NCBI GenBank assembly: GCA_949879775.1
Contig: CATLBW010000002.1
Location: 1-59,274 of the forward strand
Origin: an uncultured Lachnospiraceae bacterium
GTDB taxonomy: Bacteria; Bacillota; Clostridia; Lachnospirales; Lachnospiraceae
Length of the DNA stretch: 59,274 nucleotides
Direction: 5' to 3'
Made by a program: the position numbers and the translations under genes. The notes below the pieces were generated by a model. That model was not told the origin of the DNA. It was given only the letters and a program-made list of their open reading frames with translations, and made no database searches. Shown here in pieces: positions 24,979-33,933 of this stretch. How positions within the stretch are numbered: the first letter of the stretch is position 1; the number at the start of each line of letters is the position of its first letter.

Positions 24979-25983
24979 CTAATCCATAAGCGCCTGCGCA
25001 ATACGCACCGCGCCCTTTCCATCTACTAACTGCTGCATTTTTAAAGACCTCTCCCTTCGCACCCCCCTGTCCTGTCCATAATATTCCAGATAACTGGCAA
25101 TACGCTCTATCACGGAATCTCTTCTTAAATCACCCGCATAGGAAATCACGCCATCTGCATCAAATTTTTCCACATTGTCCAGTTGGTTGTCAGCAAAAGA
25201 ATAAGAAACGGCAGGCGTCCCCACGGCACATAACTCATAGAGCGTCGTCCCTCCCGCCGTAACAGCAAAATCCGCATCACGCATAAACCGTGCCATATCC
25301 GGTACATTACGGTATATACATACATTCTTATCCTTCTCATATTTCTTACACAAATCGTTATATTTCGGATAATAAATACCACATATGACATTGATTTGCG
25401 AGTATCTTTCCCGATGGATTTTCTCTAAAATACCATCTAATGCCCTATAAGGGTCTGTCCCACCAGAAAGCAGGAGCAAATGTTCTACATATGGCTTAAT
25501 CTCTTTTTCCATACAATGTGAGAAATCTTTTCCAAGCGGGGTATACTGCGCGCCTAAATATAGCTTTACATCCGTGTATCGCTCTTCATAATGGAACTTT
25601 TGCCAATAATTTGCATAACAAATAATTGCATCCACCGGATAATAGAATGCATTGGTATCGTCTATGTAAATTGTCTCTACATATTTTCTCAGCGTCCCTA
25701 AATATCCTGGCGTAACCTGGTAACTGTCAATGAGAATTCGTTTGACATTATTTTCATAAATCATTTTCAGCAGTGCCTTAAGTTCTACTTCCTTATCATC
25801 CCATGGGGTATGCAGGACGAATGTCCTATGCCCTCTTCCCTCTATCAACCCTACCGCCTGGTTATCTGCAAGAATGAATGTTACCTGCTCTCCCATCTCT
25901 CGCGCCGCATCTGCAATGGAAAGGCAGCGCATAACATGTCCGGTAGCAATCCGGTCGTTCATATCGACTCTTATATACAACAT
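24979..25983 (-). CDS. pseG: UDP-2,4-diacetamido-2,4,6-trideoxy-L-altropyranose hydrolase
   Basis: 334 residues with the GT-B-like fold of PseG, which removes UDP from the pathway intermediate. The N-terminus has RVDMNDRIATGHVMRCLSIA with the catalytic His in GHVMRC. The C-terminal nucleotide site has VTAGGTTLYELCAVGTPAV and FADNQ. Unlike many PseG proteins it has no fused GNAT domain; the acetyl step is probably done by the separate protein at 18.4 kb. It ends 10 bases before pseC. Confidence 0.92.
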   Translation of the reverse strand: MLYIRVDMNDRIATGHVMRCLSIADAAREMGEQVTFILADNQAVGLIEGRGHRTFVLHTPWDDKEVELKALLKMIYENNVKRILIDSYQVTPGYLGTLRKYVETIYIDDTNAFYYPVDAIICYANYWQKFHYEERYTDVKLYLGAQYTPLGKDFSHCMEKEIKPYVEHLLLLSGGTDPYRALDGILEKIHRERYSQINVICGIYYPKYNDLCKKYEKDKNVCIYRNVPDMARFMRDADFAVTAGGTTLYELCAVGTPAVSYSFADNQLDNVEKFDADGVISYAGDLRRDSVIERIASYLEYYGQDRGVRRERSLKMQQLVDGKGAVRIAQALMD

Positions 25984-26000
25984 ATTGTCTCTCTTTTCAT

Positions 26001-26597
26001 TTAACGATTTTTATATTCTTCATATCGCCGTAAAACTTCAGATATATTATCAGACCACTCAAACCCTATCTGAGACTTTAGCAGATGTAAATCTTTTATG
26101 GAATGGTAACTTCCACCTTCCGGCTGCTGGAAAGGTTCCATTATACCATTAACAATATCTTCCCACTTCTCTTTCAATAACTCTGTCATCATCTGGTTTA
26201 ACTTTTCATAGGTGGAAACAAATGTCTCTTTTTCCGGCTCAAAAAAACACTCCCTCTGACAGATAATCCTTCCTTTATCCAACCCCTCATTAATTTCATG
26301 TATCGTTACCCCTTTGGGTGTATTGTCAATAAAACTCCAAAAATTAGGGTTTGCCCCCCTGTTCCAGGGCAACAGGGAGGTATGGAGGTTCATCATGCCT
26401 TCCCCCTGATATTTTAAGGTAGCAGGGTCAATTATATATTTATAATTGTAACTGACAACCACGTCCGGTTTTATAGCTTTTAGCTGATCTATCCCTAACT
26501 TCCCGCTATAAAGCTCGACATAATATCTGTCCCTCAGCCATTCATACAAACCTAATGAATTTTTATTATTTGTAAGAAAAAGTATGCGCAAAGCCAT
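26001..26597 (-). CDS. formyltransferase-family protein
   Basis: 198 residues of the methionyl-tRNA formyltransferase fold. The catalytic set is visible: Asn-His in MNLHTSLLPWNRGANPNFW and the Asp in EGLDKGRIICQR. The protein is shorter than Fmt, with no C-terminal tRNA-binding domain, so the target is probably an amino sugar, giving an N-formyl group. Its start shares one base with the stop of pseF, so it is translationally coupled within the pse operon. Some nonulosonic acids and aminosugars carry N-formyl groups; whether the target is pseudaminic acid or the product of the nearby aminotransferase is open. Confidence 0.82.
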   Translation of the reverse strand: MALRILFLTNNKNSLGLYEWLRDRYYVELYSGKLGIDQLKAIKPDVVVSYNYKYIIDPATLKYQGEGMMNLHTSLLPWNRGANPNFWSFIDNTPKGVTIHEINEGLDKGRIICQRECFFEPEKETFVSTYEKLNQMMTELLKEKWEDIVNGIMEPFQQPEGGSYHSIKDLHLLKSQIGFEWSDNISEVLRRYEEYKNR

Positions 26598-27301
26598 TAT
26601 CCTTTCCTCTCCCCGCTTATAAGCCGGTATTTCACCTCCGCCATCTCCCAGTCTTCTATATTGTCGATGTCCTGTACTTCCATTTCATCCATGACAATAG
26701 GAGCTGTCCTGCCAAGCACCATACTCTGCTCTTTACAAAACGGCTCTACTCGCAGCAAATAAAACTGGCCGCAATCATGATAGAACGGTTCTAAATCTTG
26801 CGAACGTTTCAAACGGTTTTCCGGCCACTTATATTGAACCTGCCCATTTTCTATGACAAAACAACGCTGAGGCGGGAAAGAAAACCGAACCACTGGCACC
26901 ACCCCGTCTGCCTGTGACGTCTCTAACTTCTCCATGCCCTCCCTAAGCCGCTCCGGCGTGAGAAACGGCGCGGTGGGATATATACAACATACTGTTTCAA
27001 ATTCCCTGCCAACCTGCCTATACCGGCTCAAAACCTCCAAGATAACCTTGTGTGTCATCACCATATCGCCAGACGTCTCCTCCGAACGCAAAAACGGCAC
27101 CTTTGCCCCCCATTCCTTTGCGATCTGTGCAATTTCCTCATCATCTGTGGACACCATCACTTCATCAAAAACGCCGCTTTCTAAGGCTGCCTGAATCGAA
27201 TATGCTATAATCGGCTTTCCGCAAAACTCCTTAATATTTTTTCGGGGAATACGTTTGCTGCCCCCTCTCGCCGTAATGACTGCAAGACAATTTTCTTTCA
27301 T
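26597..27301 (-). CDS. pseF: pseudaminic acid cytidylyltransferase
   Basis: A 234-residue CMP-nonulosonate synthetase. It opens with LAVITARGGSKRIPRKNIK, the CTP-binding signature, followed by CGKPIIAYSIQAALESGVFD and VMVSTDDEEIA. Length and motifs fit PseF. It makes CMP-pseudaminic acid, the donor for the glycosyltransferases. RBS AGGAGG with good spacing. Confidence 0.92.
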   Translation of the reverse strand: MKENCLAVITARGGSKRIPRKNIKEFCGKPIIAYSIQAALESGVFDEVMVSTDDEEIAQIAKEWGAKVPFLRSEETSGDMVMTHKVILEVLSRYRQVGREFETVCCIYPTAPFLTPERLREGMEKLETSQADGVVPVVRFSFPPQRCFVIENGQVQYKWPENRLKRSQDLEPFYHDCGQFYLLRVEPFCKEQSMVLGRTAPIVMDEMEVQDIDNIEDWEMAEVKYRLISGERKG

Positions 27302-27329
27302 AATCCATTCCTCCTAACAATTAAGGTAT

Positions 27330-28619
27330 CTATTTTAATTCATCCAAATGCTCTGCCACTTTATGGAATGCAAGGATTACATCATCCAAATCCTCTCTCG
27401 TCATAAAGGGGCGCATCAGTTCATGGAAAATTGTCTCCGAATTGCATATCCTTTCACACGTCGGGCAAATTCCCAGATCATAATTTACACTTTCCGAAAA
27501 TGGGTAAGCGGTATTCCCATATGCTCTCTTGCGCGCAAACAACGGCTGGGTATACAATGGTTTTAAATATCCCAGGCTTATTTTCACACCCTCCGCTTCA
27601 CGTAGTTCTATGGGCATTAATTCCGCCTGCATTGCCTCGACAAATCTCTGCCTTGGAACACCTGTCTGTTTTTCGTCATATTTCATAGCGTGGACATAAT
27701 AAGAATGTTCGCATCCCTCACGGATTTTCGGCATAGCCAGAAATGAAATATCTTTGAGGTTTTCCTCAAGATAGCAGACATTCCTCCTGCGTTCCTCCAC
27801 CAGCCATTTTAATTTTTTTAACTGTTCCCTGGTAATCGCCGCCTCGATTTCCGTCATACGGAAATTAAAGCCAATCATATTATTAAGGTTTGTAACACCT
27901 TTGTTTTCTACTACTGCCTCAGCATGGTTGCGGATAAGGCGCATTCGCTCTGCAAGTTCATCGTCATCTGTCACCATAATCCCGCCTTCTCCACAATGGA
28001 TATGCTTATGGTAATTTAAGGAGAACACCCCAATATCCCCCAATGTCCCTGCATATTTCCCCTGATATGTTGCCAGCGGCCCCTGCGCGTTATCTTCAAT
28101 GACATACAGTCCGTATTTCCTGGCGATTTCATTAATCTTATCCGCGTCGTACGGCTGGCCCAATATATCAACTACCACAATCGCCTTTGTCTTATCTGTT
28201 ATTTTACGCTCAATATCCTCGGGGTCAAGGCAATAATAATCATACTCAATATCCGCAAATACCGGAACCGCATTATAAATCAGGGGAGCCGTGGCGGACG
28301 CACACATCGTGTAAGGGGAAACTATTACTTCATCTCCCGGCTCTAACCCAACCGCCCCGGCTGCACAGTATAATGCTGAAGTGGCGGAATTTACGGAAAT
28401 TGCATGTTTCACGCCGTAGAACTTAGCCCATTCCTGCTCCAACGCCTGAACCTGCGGCCCTCCATAAAAATCTTCTGCCCAGCATCCCAAATATTTAGAA
28501 AGAATGCCGCTTTCTAAAACCTTGGCAACTGCCTGCTGCTCCTCCTGCCCAATCACGCGGTATGCCGGAAATAATTCTTTTCTGACTTTCTCCCCTCCGT
28601 TAACTGCCAATATGCTCAT
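27330..28619 (-). CDS. DegT/DnrJ/EryC1/StrS sugar aminotransferase
   Basis: 429 residues, a PLP-dependent sugar aminotransferase distinct from PseC. The internal aldimine Lys is in FSLNYHKHIHCGEGGI and the cofactor Asp in VIEDNAQGPLA. It is longer than PseC at both ends (N-terminal LAVNGGEKVRKELFPAYR). With the oxidoreductase two genes upstream it could form a second amino-sugar branch, as keto-sugar dehydrogenase plus transaminase pairs do. The start ATG follows GGAGGAAATGG and overlaps the upstream stop. Confidence 0.88.
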   Translation of the reverse strand: MSILAVNGGEKVRKELFPAYRVIGQEEQQAVAKVLESGILSKYLGCWAEDFYGGPQVQALEQEWAKFYGVKHAISVNSATSALYCAAGAVGLEPGDEVIVSPYTMCASATAPLIYNAVPVFADIEYDYYCLDPEDIERKITDKTKAIVVVDILGQPYDADKINEIARKYGLYVIEDNAQGPLATYQGKYAGTLGDIGVFSLNYHKHIHCGEGGIMVTDDDELAERMRLIRNHAEAVVENKGVTNLNNMIGFNFRMTEIEAAITREQLKKLKWLVEERRRNVCYLEENLKDISFLAMPKIREGCEHSYYVHAMKYDEKQTGVPRQRFVEAMQAELMPIELREAEGVKISLGYLKPLYTQPLFARKRAYGNTAYPFSESVNYDLGICPTCERICNSETIFHELMRPFMTREDLDDVILAFHKVAEHLDELK

Positions 28620-29761
28620 CTTTCCATTTCCTCCTCAACCAACCGAACGACTTCTTCCGTTGCATTACAAATTCCTTTCGGATACCCTATAATATTTTCC
28701 AATACCCCCCCCCGGGGTATTTTAGCATTTTCATCTTCGGACGATGAATATACTTGCAATAATTTCTTTTGAAGTTCCTCTTCCGATAAAATGCTCCTAC
28801 AATGACCCGTCCTATCCAGGATAAAGGGATTCTCTCTTTTCAACCCAATCTCAATGCTTACCACAGACCTACCACAGATTATTGACTCCAGCAAAAACAT
28901 GGATGACATCCCACACACAAGGTCTGCACTCTTTATTACAGAAAAACTGTCGTTTACCGTATCCATTTCTAATGTGACACTGTCTTTGCCCATCTCTTTG
29001 ATAACCTGCTCCCACCCTTTACGGTTTTCCCTGGGATGCGGCCGTATTATCAACCTGATTTTACATGCATTTGCTTCTGCCAGGTATTCCAGGCTGCGGT
29101 ATAAACTGCCAAAAATACTCTTCTCATTAAATCCCCAATAAGATTCTGCCTCACTATTGTTATCATAATCCTGATGTAGCGGCTCCGATACAAATACCAC
29201 ATTCCACCGCATTCTATCGTAGACCTGACGGGCACGCCGGAATTGGTCACGAACCATGTCAAAATGCGGCTGCCCGGTTAGCGCGATTTTATCCTCGCTG
29301 ACGCCGTCTTTTAGCAGTTGTTCTTTCGCCAATTCATCCATGGCTAAAATCCGATATGGGAGATATGGATGTTCCCGCCGCCTATGATATTCTTCTGCCC
29401 TGCTATAGTCACAACCCGAGAAACGGATTCCAAGATTAACCCACTGATCTAAAATGGCAAATGCTTTAATATGCAGGGTTTCTGCCGCTTTCCAGAGATA
29501 ACGCTCCGTAAAATCGTCCAGGCTTGTCCCGGTGATAACGGCATCGGGATTCATTTCCTTTAAAAATGCTAAGATATCCTCGTATGTCTCTCCTCCACAT
29601 GTCCCAAGTTCCTTAACTGGAAGGTTTTCATCCTGGAATCTCTCAAACGCAAATTCCTTTGCGTAAAGCAATGTTTGGTATTTTTCTTTCATCTTCTCAT
29701 AGACAGGGCGAATCTCATTCGCCCCTCCTGGGTCACGTGCAAAAAACATAACCTTTTTCAA
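28616..29761 (-). CDS. GT-B-like glycosyltransferase with a G9 tract (phase-variable candidate)
   Basis: 381 residues with a GT-B-type layout resembling the CDP-glycerol/2-epimerase-like superfamily. The N-terminus is MKKVMFFARDPGGANEI; the C-terminal nucleotide-sugar region has RLIIRPHPRENRKGW and SADLVCGMSSMFLLESIICGRSV. The exact reaction is unknown. It starts with TTG behind GAGGTGAG, overlapping the upstream stop. A run of nine G (coding strand) at codons 350-353 keeps the frame. One base more gives a stop 14 codons past the run, and one base less a stop within about 6 codons, so slippage would remove the last 30 or so residues. Confidence 0.75.
   Translation of the reverse strand: MKKVMFFARDPGGANEIRPVYEKMKEKYQTLLYAKEFAFERFQDENLPVKELGTCGGETYEDILAFLKEMNPDAVITGTSLDDFTERYLWKAAETLHIKAFAILDQWVNLGIRFSGCDYSRAEEYHRRREHPYLPYRILAMDELAKEQLLKDGVSEDKIALTGQPHFDMVRDQFRRARQVYDRMRWNVVFVSEPLHQDYDNNSEAESYWGFNEKSIFGSLYRSLEYLAEANACKIRLIIRPHPRENRKGWEQVIKEMGKDSVTLEMDTVNDSFSVIKSADLVCGMSSMFLLESIICGRSVVSIEIGLKRENPFILDRTGHCRSILSEEELQKKLLQVYSSSEDENAKIPRGGVLENIIGYPKGICNATEEVVRLVEEEMER
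28705..28713. repeat. C9 homopolymer tract (in frame)
   Basis: Nine C followed by GGGG, flanked by AATA and GTATT; ATACCCC...GGGGTAT forms an inverted repeat around it. It lies inside the GT-B-like gene and is currently in frame. Compare the tracts at 12368 and 45346. Confidence 0.9.
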
Positions 29762-30696
29762 AATGACTCACCTCTAATCTGTATACATATTTTTAATACC
29801 TCAGCTCCATCTTCGATACTACAGGCAGGCGTCCCTTTCTCTTCCAGGATATCCTTTGCATTGTCCAGCAATCCTATCATGGCATGGCTGTAATCTACAT
29901 GTTCGCGCTCCTGAAAAACATAATTATAATACCCTGCATACGTGTCCGATTCCTTAATCATATACCTCTCAATCAAGCTTCCCCCATCTACGATGCGTAT
30001 ACGGGCCTTTTCAAAAAACAAATCCAGCTCAAAAACAGTTGCAATCCGGCTGTCAACTGCAGCCATATAAAACGGCTGCCCCTGAACCTGCAGGATGGCG
30101 TCTTTGCTGGGATCTCCATCATAATCACGAATTTCCGCTTTTAGTATCTTGCCGCATTCCACGCTTCCCAACAAAAACCTCAGCAAGTCTATCATATGGG
30201 AGCCATTGTGCAAAATACCTTTTCCGTAATATCCCACTCCCTTTAAAAATTTCCCATACCGCCTTATTTCTTCCCGCAATAACTGAAACTCCGGCAAGAA
30301 CCTCCTACTGTAATTTAAAAGAAGCGGAATCCCTGTGCCATATGTACGCAAAAGCTCCTCCCCCTCTGCTACTGACGATGCCAACGGTTTTTCAGCTATC
30401 ACGAGCTTTGGCGCATAAGCAGCCGCCTTCTCAAGAATCTGCCTGTGATATGAATCCGGCACACAGCAGGATACCACCTTTGCGGCCTTAAGGGCTTCCG
30501 CTAATGTCCCATAAGCCCGGCATCCCCATTTATGTGCTGCCTCGACCGCCCTTTTATAATCCTTATCATAGAACCCCGTCAACTGAAAGGCGGGATGGCA
30601 TTGGTATGCATGGGCATGGGTTAAAATATCCCGGCTATCGGGAGAGTCAAACCCCGATGCAATATTCCCAGCCCCGATAATCACTGCTCGATACAT
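29758..30696 (-). CDS. Gfo/Idh/MocA-family oxidoreductase
   Basis: 312 residues, an NAD(P)-dependent sugar dehydrogenase type. The Rossmann start is YRAVIIGAGNIASGFD; the family lysine is in VIAEKPLASS (EKP motif), followed by the C-terminal sheet domain with the His in GILHNGSHMIDLLRF. It probably oxidises a nucleotide sugar, perhaps feeding the aminotransferase encoded two genes downstream. The start is the ATG at 30696, 9 bases after GGAGG; the GTG at 30702 is too close to that site. Confidence 0.86.
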   Translation of the reverse strand: MYRAVIIGAGNIASGFDSPDSRDILTHAHAYQCHPAFQLTGFYDKDYKRAVEAAHKWGCRAYGTLAEALKAAKVVSCCVPDSYHRQILEKAAAYAPKLVIAEKPLASSVAEGEELLRTYGTGIPLLLNYSRRFLPEFQLLREEIRRYGKFLKGVGYYGKGILHNGSHMIDLLRFLLGSVECGKILKAEIRDYDGDPSKDAILQVQGQPFYMAAVDSRIATVFELDLFFEKARIRIVDGGSLIERYMIKESDTYAGYYNYVFQEREHVDYSHAMIGLLDNAKDILEEKGTPACSIEDGAEVLKICIQIRGESF

Positions 30697-30714
30697 ATCC
30701 ACGAACCTCCAAAA

Positions 30715-32796
30715 CTATAAATAACTGTCTACCAGCTTACGGAAACGCTCCTTGGCGTCTGCTATCCAGAAACTGTTGATTTCCTCCCGATACATAGTAT
30801 TACGCCTATAATTAAGGACTTCCCTGTATAAGCCTTCCTCATTTTCTACCATAATGATATCGCCATTATCCGCTACTTCCTGTAAAACTTCATTAGGCCC
30901 CGCCTCATTAAAATCTTTCGCTTTATCCTTTACCGTAATTACTTTCACCATGGGATAAGGCAGCGCATCAAAAATCCCGGAGCTGCGTATGCCCACAATG
31001 ATATCAGATATACTTATCAGTTCCCTAATATCAACCTCACCCTCTACAAACTGTAAGTTTCCCGTTTCCTCCTCTATCTGGCGTTTTTCCTCACCACCCC
31101 ATATTTCTGCCGGATGTACTTTATAAATGACCTTGTAACTCTGCTTATCCAATTGTTTTGCTAAGTTCACGGCATAATCCAAAATTTCCTTCTCTAAACT
31201 GGAAACAAACGATACAACGGTAACCGGGTACTTATATTCCGGTTTCGAAACATCATCATAGACGCCAGGTTTACCAATCGCCAGAACCCTGTCATTTCCC
31301 TGTTCCCTGCTCATCCTTGCCTCAACCTCGCTATACACCGCCAAATAATCTGCATACACTAAATGTTTGTGATAAGTATCGGGCACCACTACCCCATGAT
31401 TAATTTCTAAAGTCGGTATCCCAGCTTCCAAAGCCGCATCCCGCAGATACGTCATCCACATACACTCTCCATGGGAATAAATTATAATTTGGGGCCTTAC
31501 ATGGGCAAAGACTTCTCTGTAGAATTTGATGTAAGCCCCTCTCTCTTTCAGCATACACGCTGCCTTCACCAAACAATGGGCGAGATAGGTCGCCGGAAAC
31601 TTAATATCCAACAGTTCCTCCAACGGATGGATAAAATTCACCCATATAAACTCAAGGACCTCCTCTTTATTTACCTCACTAAGACCATAAATTTTAGGGA
31701 TCGTTGTGACAACCACAGGATGCCAGTTTTTCGTAGGGACATTCTCCAGGTTGTCCAGCGAGGCGACAAATTCTAAATCTATATACCGCTCATCGTCCAT
31801 ACTCGCCACAAATCCCTCCATAACTCTATGGACCATGGCTCCATCATATTCTTTTCTGTCCGGCATTGTTATAAATAACACGTCTTTTTTTGGTAACTTT
31901 GTTATTAACCTGGATGTTTTTTCCGCTTCCTCATCCGTGGACATCTCTACAGCGTCATTTGTCCATGTGCAGATATCCGCATTTTTTGAAGTGTTCTGCC
32001 ATGTATTGTATTCATTGAACCCTCCTAACACCATTACCGACAAATATTTATAAAGATATATGCCATTATAGCAAATATCTCCAAAACTGTATAACAATTG
32101 ATGCAGCTTTTCCTGTATATAAAGTTCCGCATCTAACATTTTGTATTGTTCATCCTTTGTGCCGCCAAGGGCAAAACATACCGAATTCTTGACTATTGAA
32201 AAAGAAAGCCCTTGTCGTAATGCCTTTCTCATATATGCCCTCACTGCAGCCTGGGGAATGGATGTATTTGTTTCAATAAACCCCACCGTATCTGCCTTTA
32301 TTAACATAACGTCTGGGTCAACATATACCGTCTGGATGGTTTCCGGCTTCATTGCCTCCCTTACACGAACAGCTTCCTCATAAGTATTCCCAACAAAGCA
32401 CTTCTGTTCACCGGCAAAATTGTTGCCTACCGGAGCCACCGCCGCAGTTTCTTTTGCCCTATGTAATATATGGCTCATAAGCCCTATGCTGCCCGGTGTA
32501 AAAAAATAATTTGCCCGCAGCAATAAGAGATCCCTCCCTTTGCCGAACTGTTCCAAAACCACCTCCAGAATTTGCCCGTAACCCTCTAATTTTTCATCAC
32601 AAATAATATAAGATACCTGATTCTGCGCAGTCAGCCATTCACGAAGCCCATCATTGGAATAATTGTCAACAATTACAATCTCACTTGCCGTATCCTTTAA
32701 TTCCTCCAAAAGAACCTGAACATTCAACTTCACATATTCCGCTTCATTATGGGCTATTATCACTGCACAAATATCATGATTTATTTTTGTATACAT
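30715..32796 (-). CDS. two-domain glycosyltransferase (GT2 plus GT-B-like), copy 1
   Basis: 693 residues. Residues 1-230 are GT2-like (AVIIAHNEAEYVKLNVQVLL, IVDNYSNDGLREWL), though the usual DxD is not obvious. Residues about 430-693 look like a GT-B/CDP-glycerol-transferase-like domain (IIIYSHGECMWMTYLRDAAL, TLEINHGVVVPDTYHK, SDIIVGIRSSGIFDALPYP). The copy at 33.9-36.0 kb has the same length and near-identical motifs, so this is a duplicated gene. The pair may add two similar sugars or polyol-phosphates in sequence. No membrane segment is visible. RBS GGAGGG. Confidence 0.75.
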   Translation of the reverse strand: MYTKINHDICAVIIAHNEAEYVKLNVQVLLEELKDTASEIVIVDNYSNDGLREWLTAQNQVSYIICDEKLEGYGQILEVVLEQFGKGRDLLLLRANYFFTPGSIGLMSHILHRAKETAAVAPVGNNFAGEQKCFVGNTYEEAVRVREAMKPETIQTVYVDPDVMLIKADTVGFIETNTSIPQAAVRAYMRKALRQGLSFSIVKNSVCFALGGTKDEQYKMLDAELYIQEKLHQLLYSFGDICYNGIYLYKYLSVMVLGGFNEYNTWQNTSKNADICTWTNDAVEMSTDEEAEKTSRLITKLPKKDVLFITMPDRKEYDGAMVHRVMEGFVASMDDERYIDLEFVASLDNLENVPTKNWHPVVVTTIPKIYGLSEVNKEEVLEFIWVNFIHPLEELLDIKFPATYLAHCLVKAACMLKERGAYIKFYREVFAHVRPQIIIYSHGECMWMTYLRDAALEAGIPTLEINHGVVVPDTYHKHLVYADYLAVYSEVEARMSREQGNDRVLAIGKPGVYDDVSKPEYKYPVTVVSFVSSLEKEILDYAVNLAKQLDKQSYKVIYKVHPAEIWGGEEKRQIEEETGNLQFVEGEVDIRELISISDIIVGIRSSGIFDALPYPMVKVITVKDKAKDFNEAGPNEVLQEVADNGDIIMVENEEGLYREVLNYRRNTMYREEINSFWIADAKERFRKLVDSYL

Positions 32797-32830
32797 TTAT
32801 CCCTCCACAAATCCTTATATCATCAAACAT

Positions 32831-33853
32831 TCACCTCTCACATCTACCATCCAGGTACTTTACTCCCCTAAAAAAGGGAACCGTATAGCCGCCAAACCCT
32901 CTTTTAAAATTGGAAATATTAATTATCTTTTCATCCGGAACACTGTAATGTGTCTTTCCATAGACCTGCTCTCCTGTTTCATAGAACTCTACTCCATAAT
33001 CTTTAAGGTAATTTATAACTTCCCATTGAAGGATGTGTCCAATTGGCACGCGGTTTAATTCTGTTTCAAGTTCCGCATAAGAAGAATAATAGGCTGTCTT
33101 TTTATACATAGTTATAAGAACAACCCCCACTTCCTTCCCGCCAATTTTTCCAAACGCCGCCAAGCCCATCCCACTTCTAATAAATTCAAGATAAAAATGA
33201 TATAACTCAGAATTCCTTGTGACCTTCCCCGCATCCTCCTCATATATCTCCTTATACCGTTCTATCATCTGCTCTGTCATATTATCTTTGCCATAAACTT
33301 GAACATCATAAATCCTCCCACCTTTTATATCACTTTTATGCCCCTTACGAATGTCGGCAAACAATTCCTCTTTGCTTTTTCGCAAATCAATCAACTGCGT
33401 CAACCCGGACTCATCTAAATATCCATATTTTAGAAGGTAATTATAATTATAAAATGTGGTTTTCTGCTCTGGGTTTCCCAATGGATCAACTTCTAACATT
33501 ATTTTCGTACACTGATATTTCTTTGCTATTGCATCAATATATGACAAAATTTTTTTTGCATACTTTTCCTGTATCCGATATTCTAATCCACTATCTATAT
33601 ATGGCGCCCGACAGTATCCTCCATTCCAACTAATTTGATGTTCTCCAGAATAATTCTCAATATAAATAACCGATGCCGCGATCACCTTCCGATTGTCTAA
33701 AACAATAAAAGATTCATTTGAAACAATGTTCTTTGAATATTCCAGGCAAAAAGATACCCATTGTGCTGTATAGTTGAATGTAACCTGATTTATCATATCA
33801 ATGTATCGATTCCATTCAATTTCCGAAATATCCGCATATCTAATATATTCCAT
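32831..33853 (-). CDS. FemAB/GNAT-like aminoacyl or acyl transferase
   Basis: 340 residues resembling the FemAB-like subgroup of the GNAT superfamily, with tandem acyltransferase folds. Typical pieces are CTKIMLEVDPLGNPE, IDLRKSKEELFADIRKGHKSDIKG and the C-terminal HILQWEVINYLKDYGVEFYETG. FemAB proteins move aminoacyl groups from tRNA, while relatives in exopolysaccharide loci acylate sugars. It sits between the two duplicated glycosyltransferases. In an island with aminoacyl-loading modules, an aminoacyl substrate is attractive but unproven. Start ATG 33853; GTG 33862 is an alternative. Confidence 0.72.
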   Translation of the reverse strand: MEYIRYADISEIEWNRYIDMINQVTFNYTAQWVSFCLEYSKNIVSNESFIVLDNRKVIAASVIYIENYSGEHQISWNGGYCRAPYIDSGLEYRIQEKYAKKILSYIDAIAKKYQCTKIMLEVDPLGNPEQKTTFYNYNYLLKYGYLDESGLTQLIDLRKSKEELFADIRKGHKSDIKGGRIYDVQVYGKDNMTEQMIERYKEIYEEDAGKVTRNSELYHFYLEFIRSGMGLAAFGKIGGKEVGVVLITMYKKTAYYSSYAELETELNRVPIGHILQWEVINYLKDYGVEFYETGEQVYGKTHYSVPDEKIINISNFKRGFGGYTVPFFRGVKYLDGRCER

Positions 33854-33933
33854 AGTCGCCACCCACTCTTCCCATATTTTCTGTAAAAAAATTTCTCTAT
33901 AACTTGATTCAATCCATTGGAATACTGTCTTCC

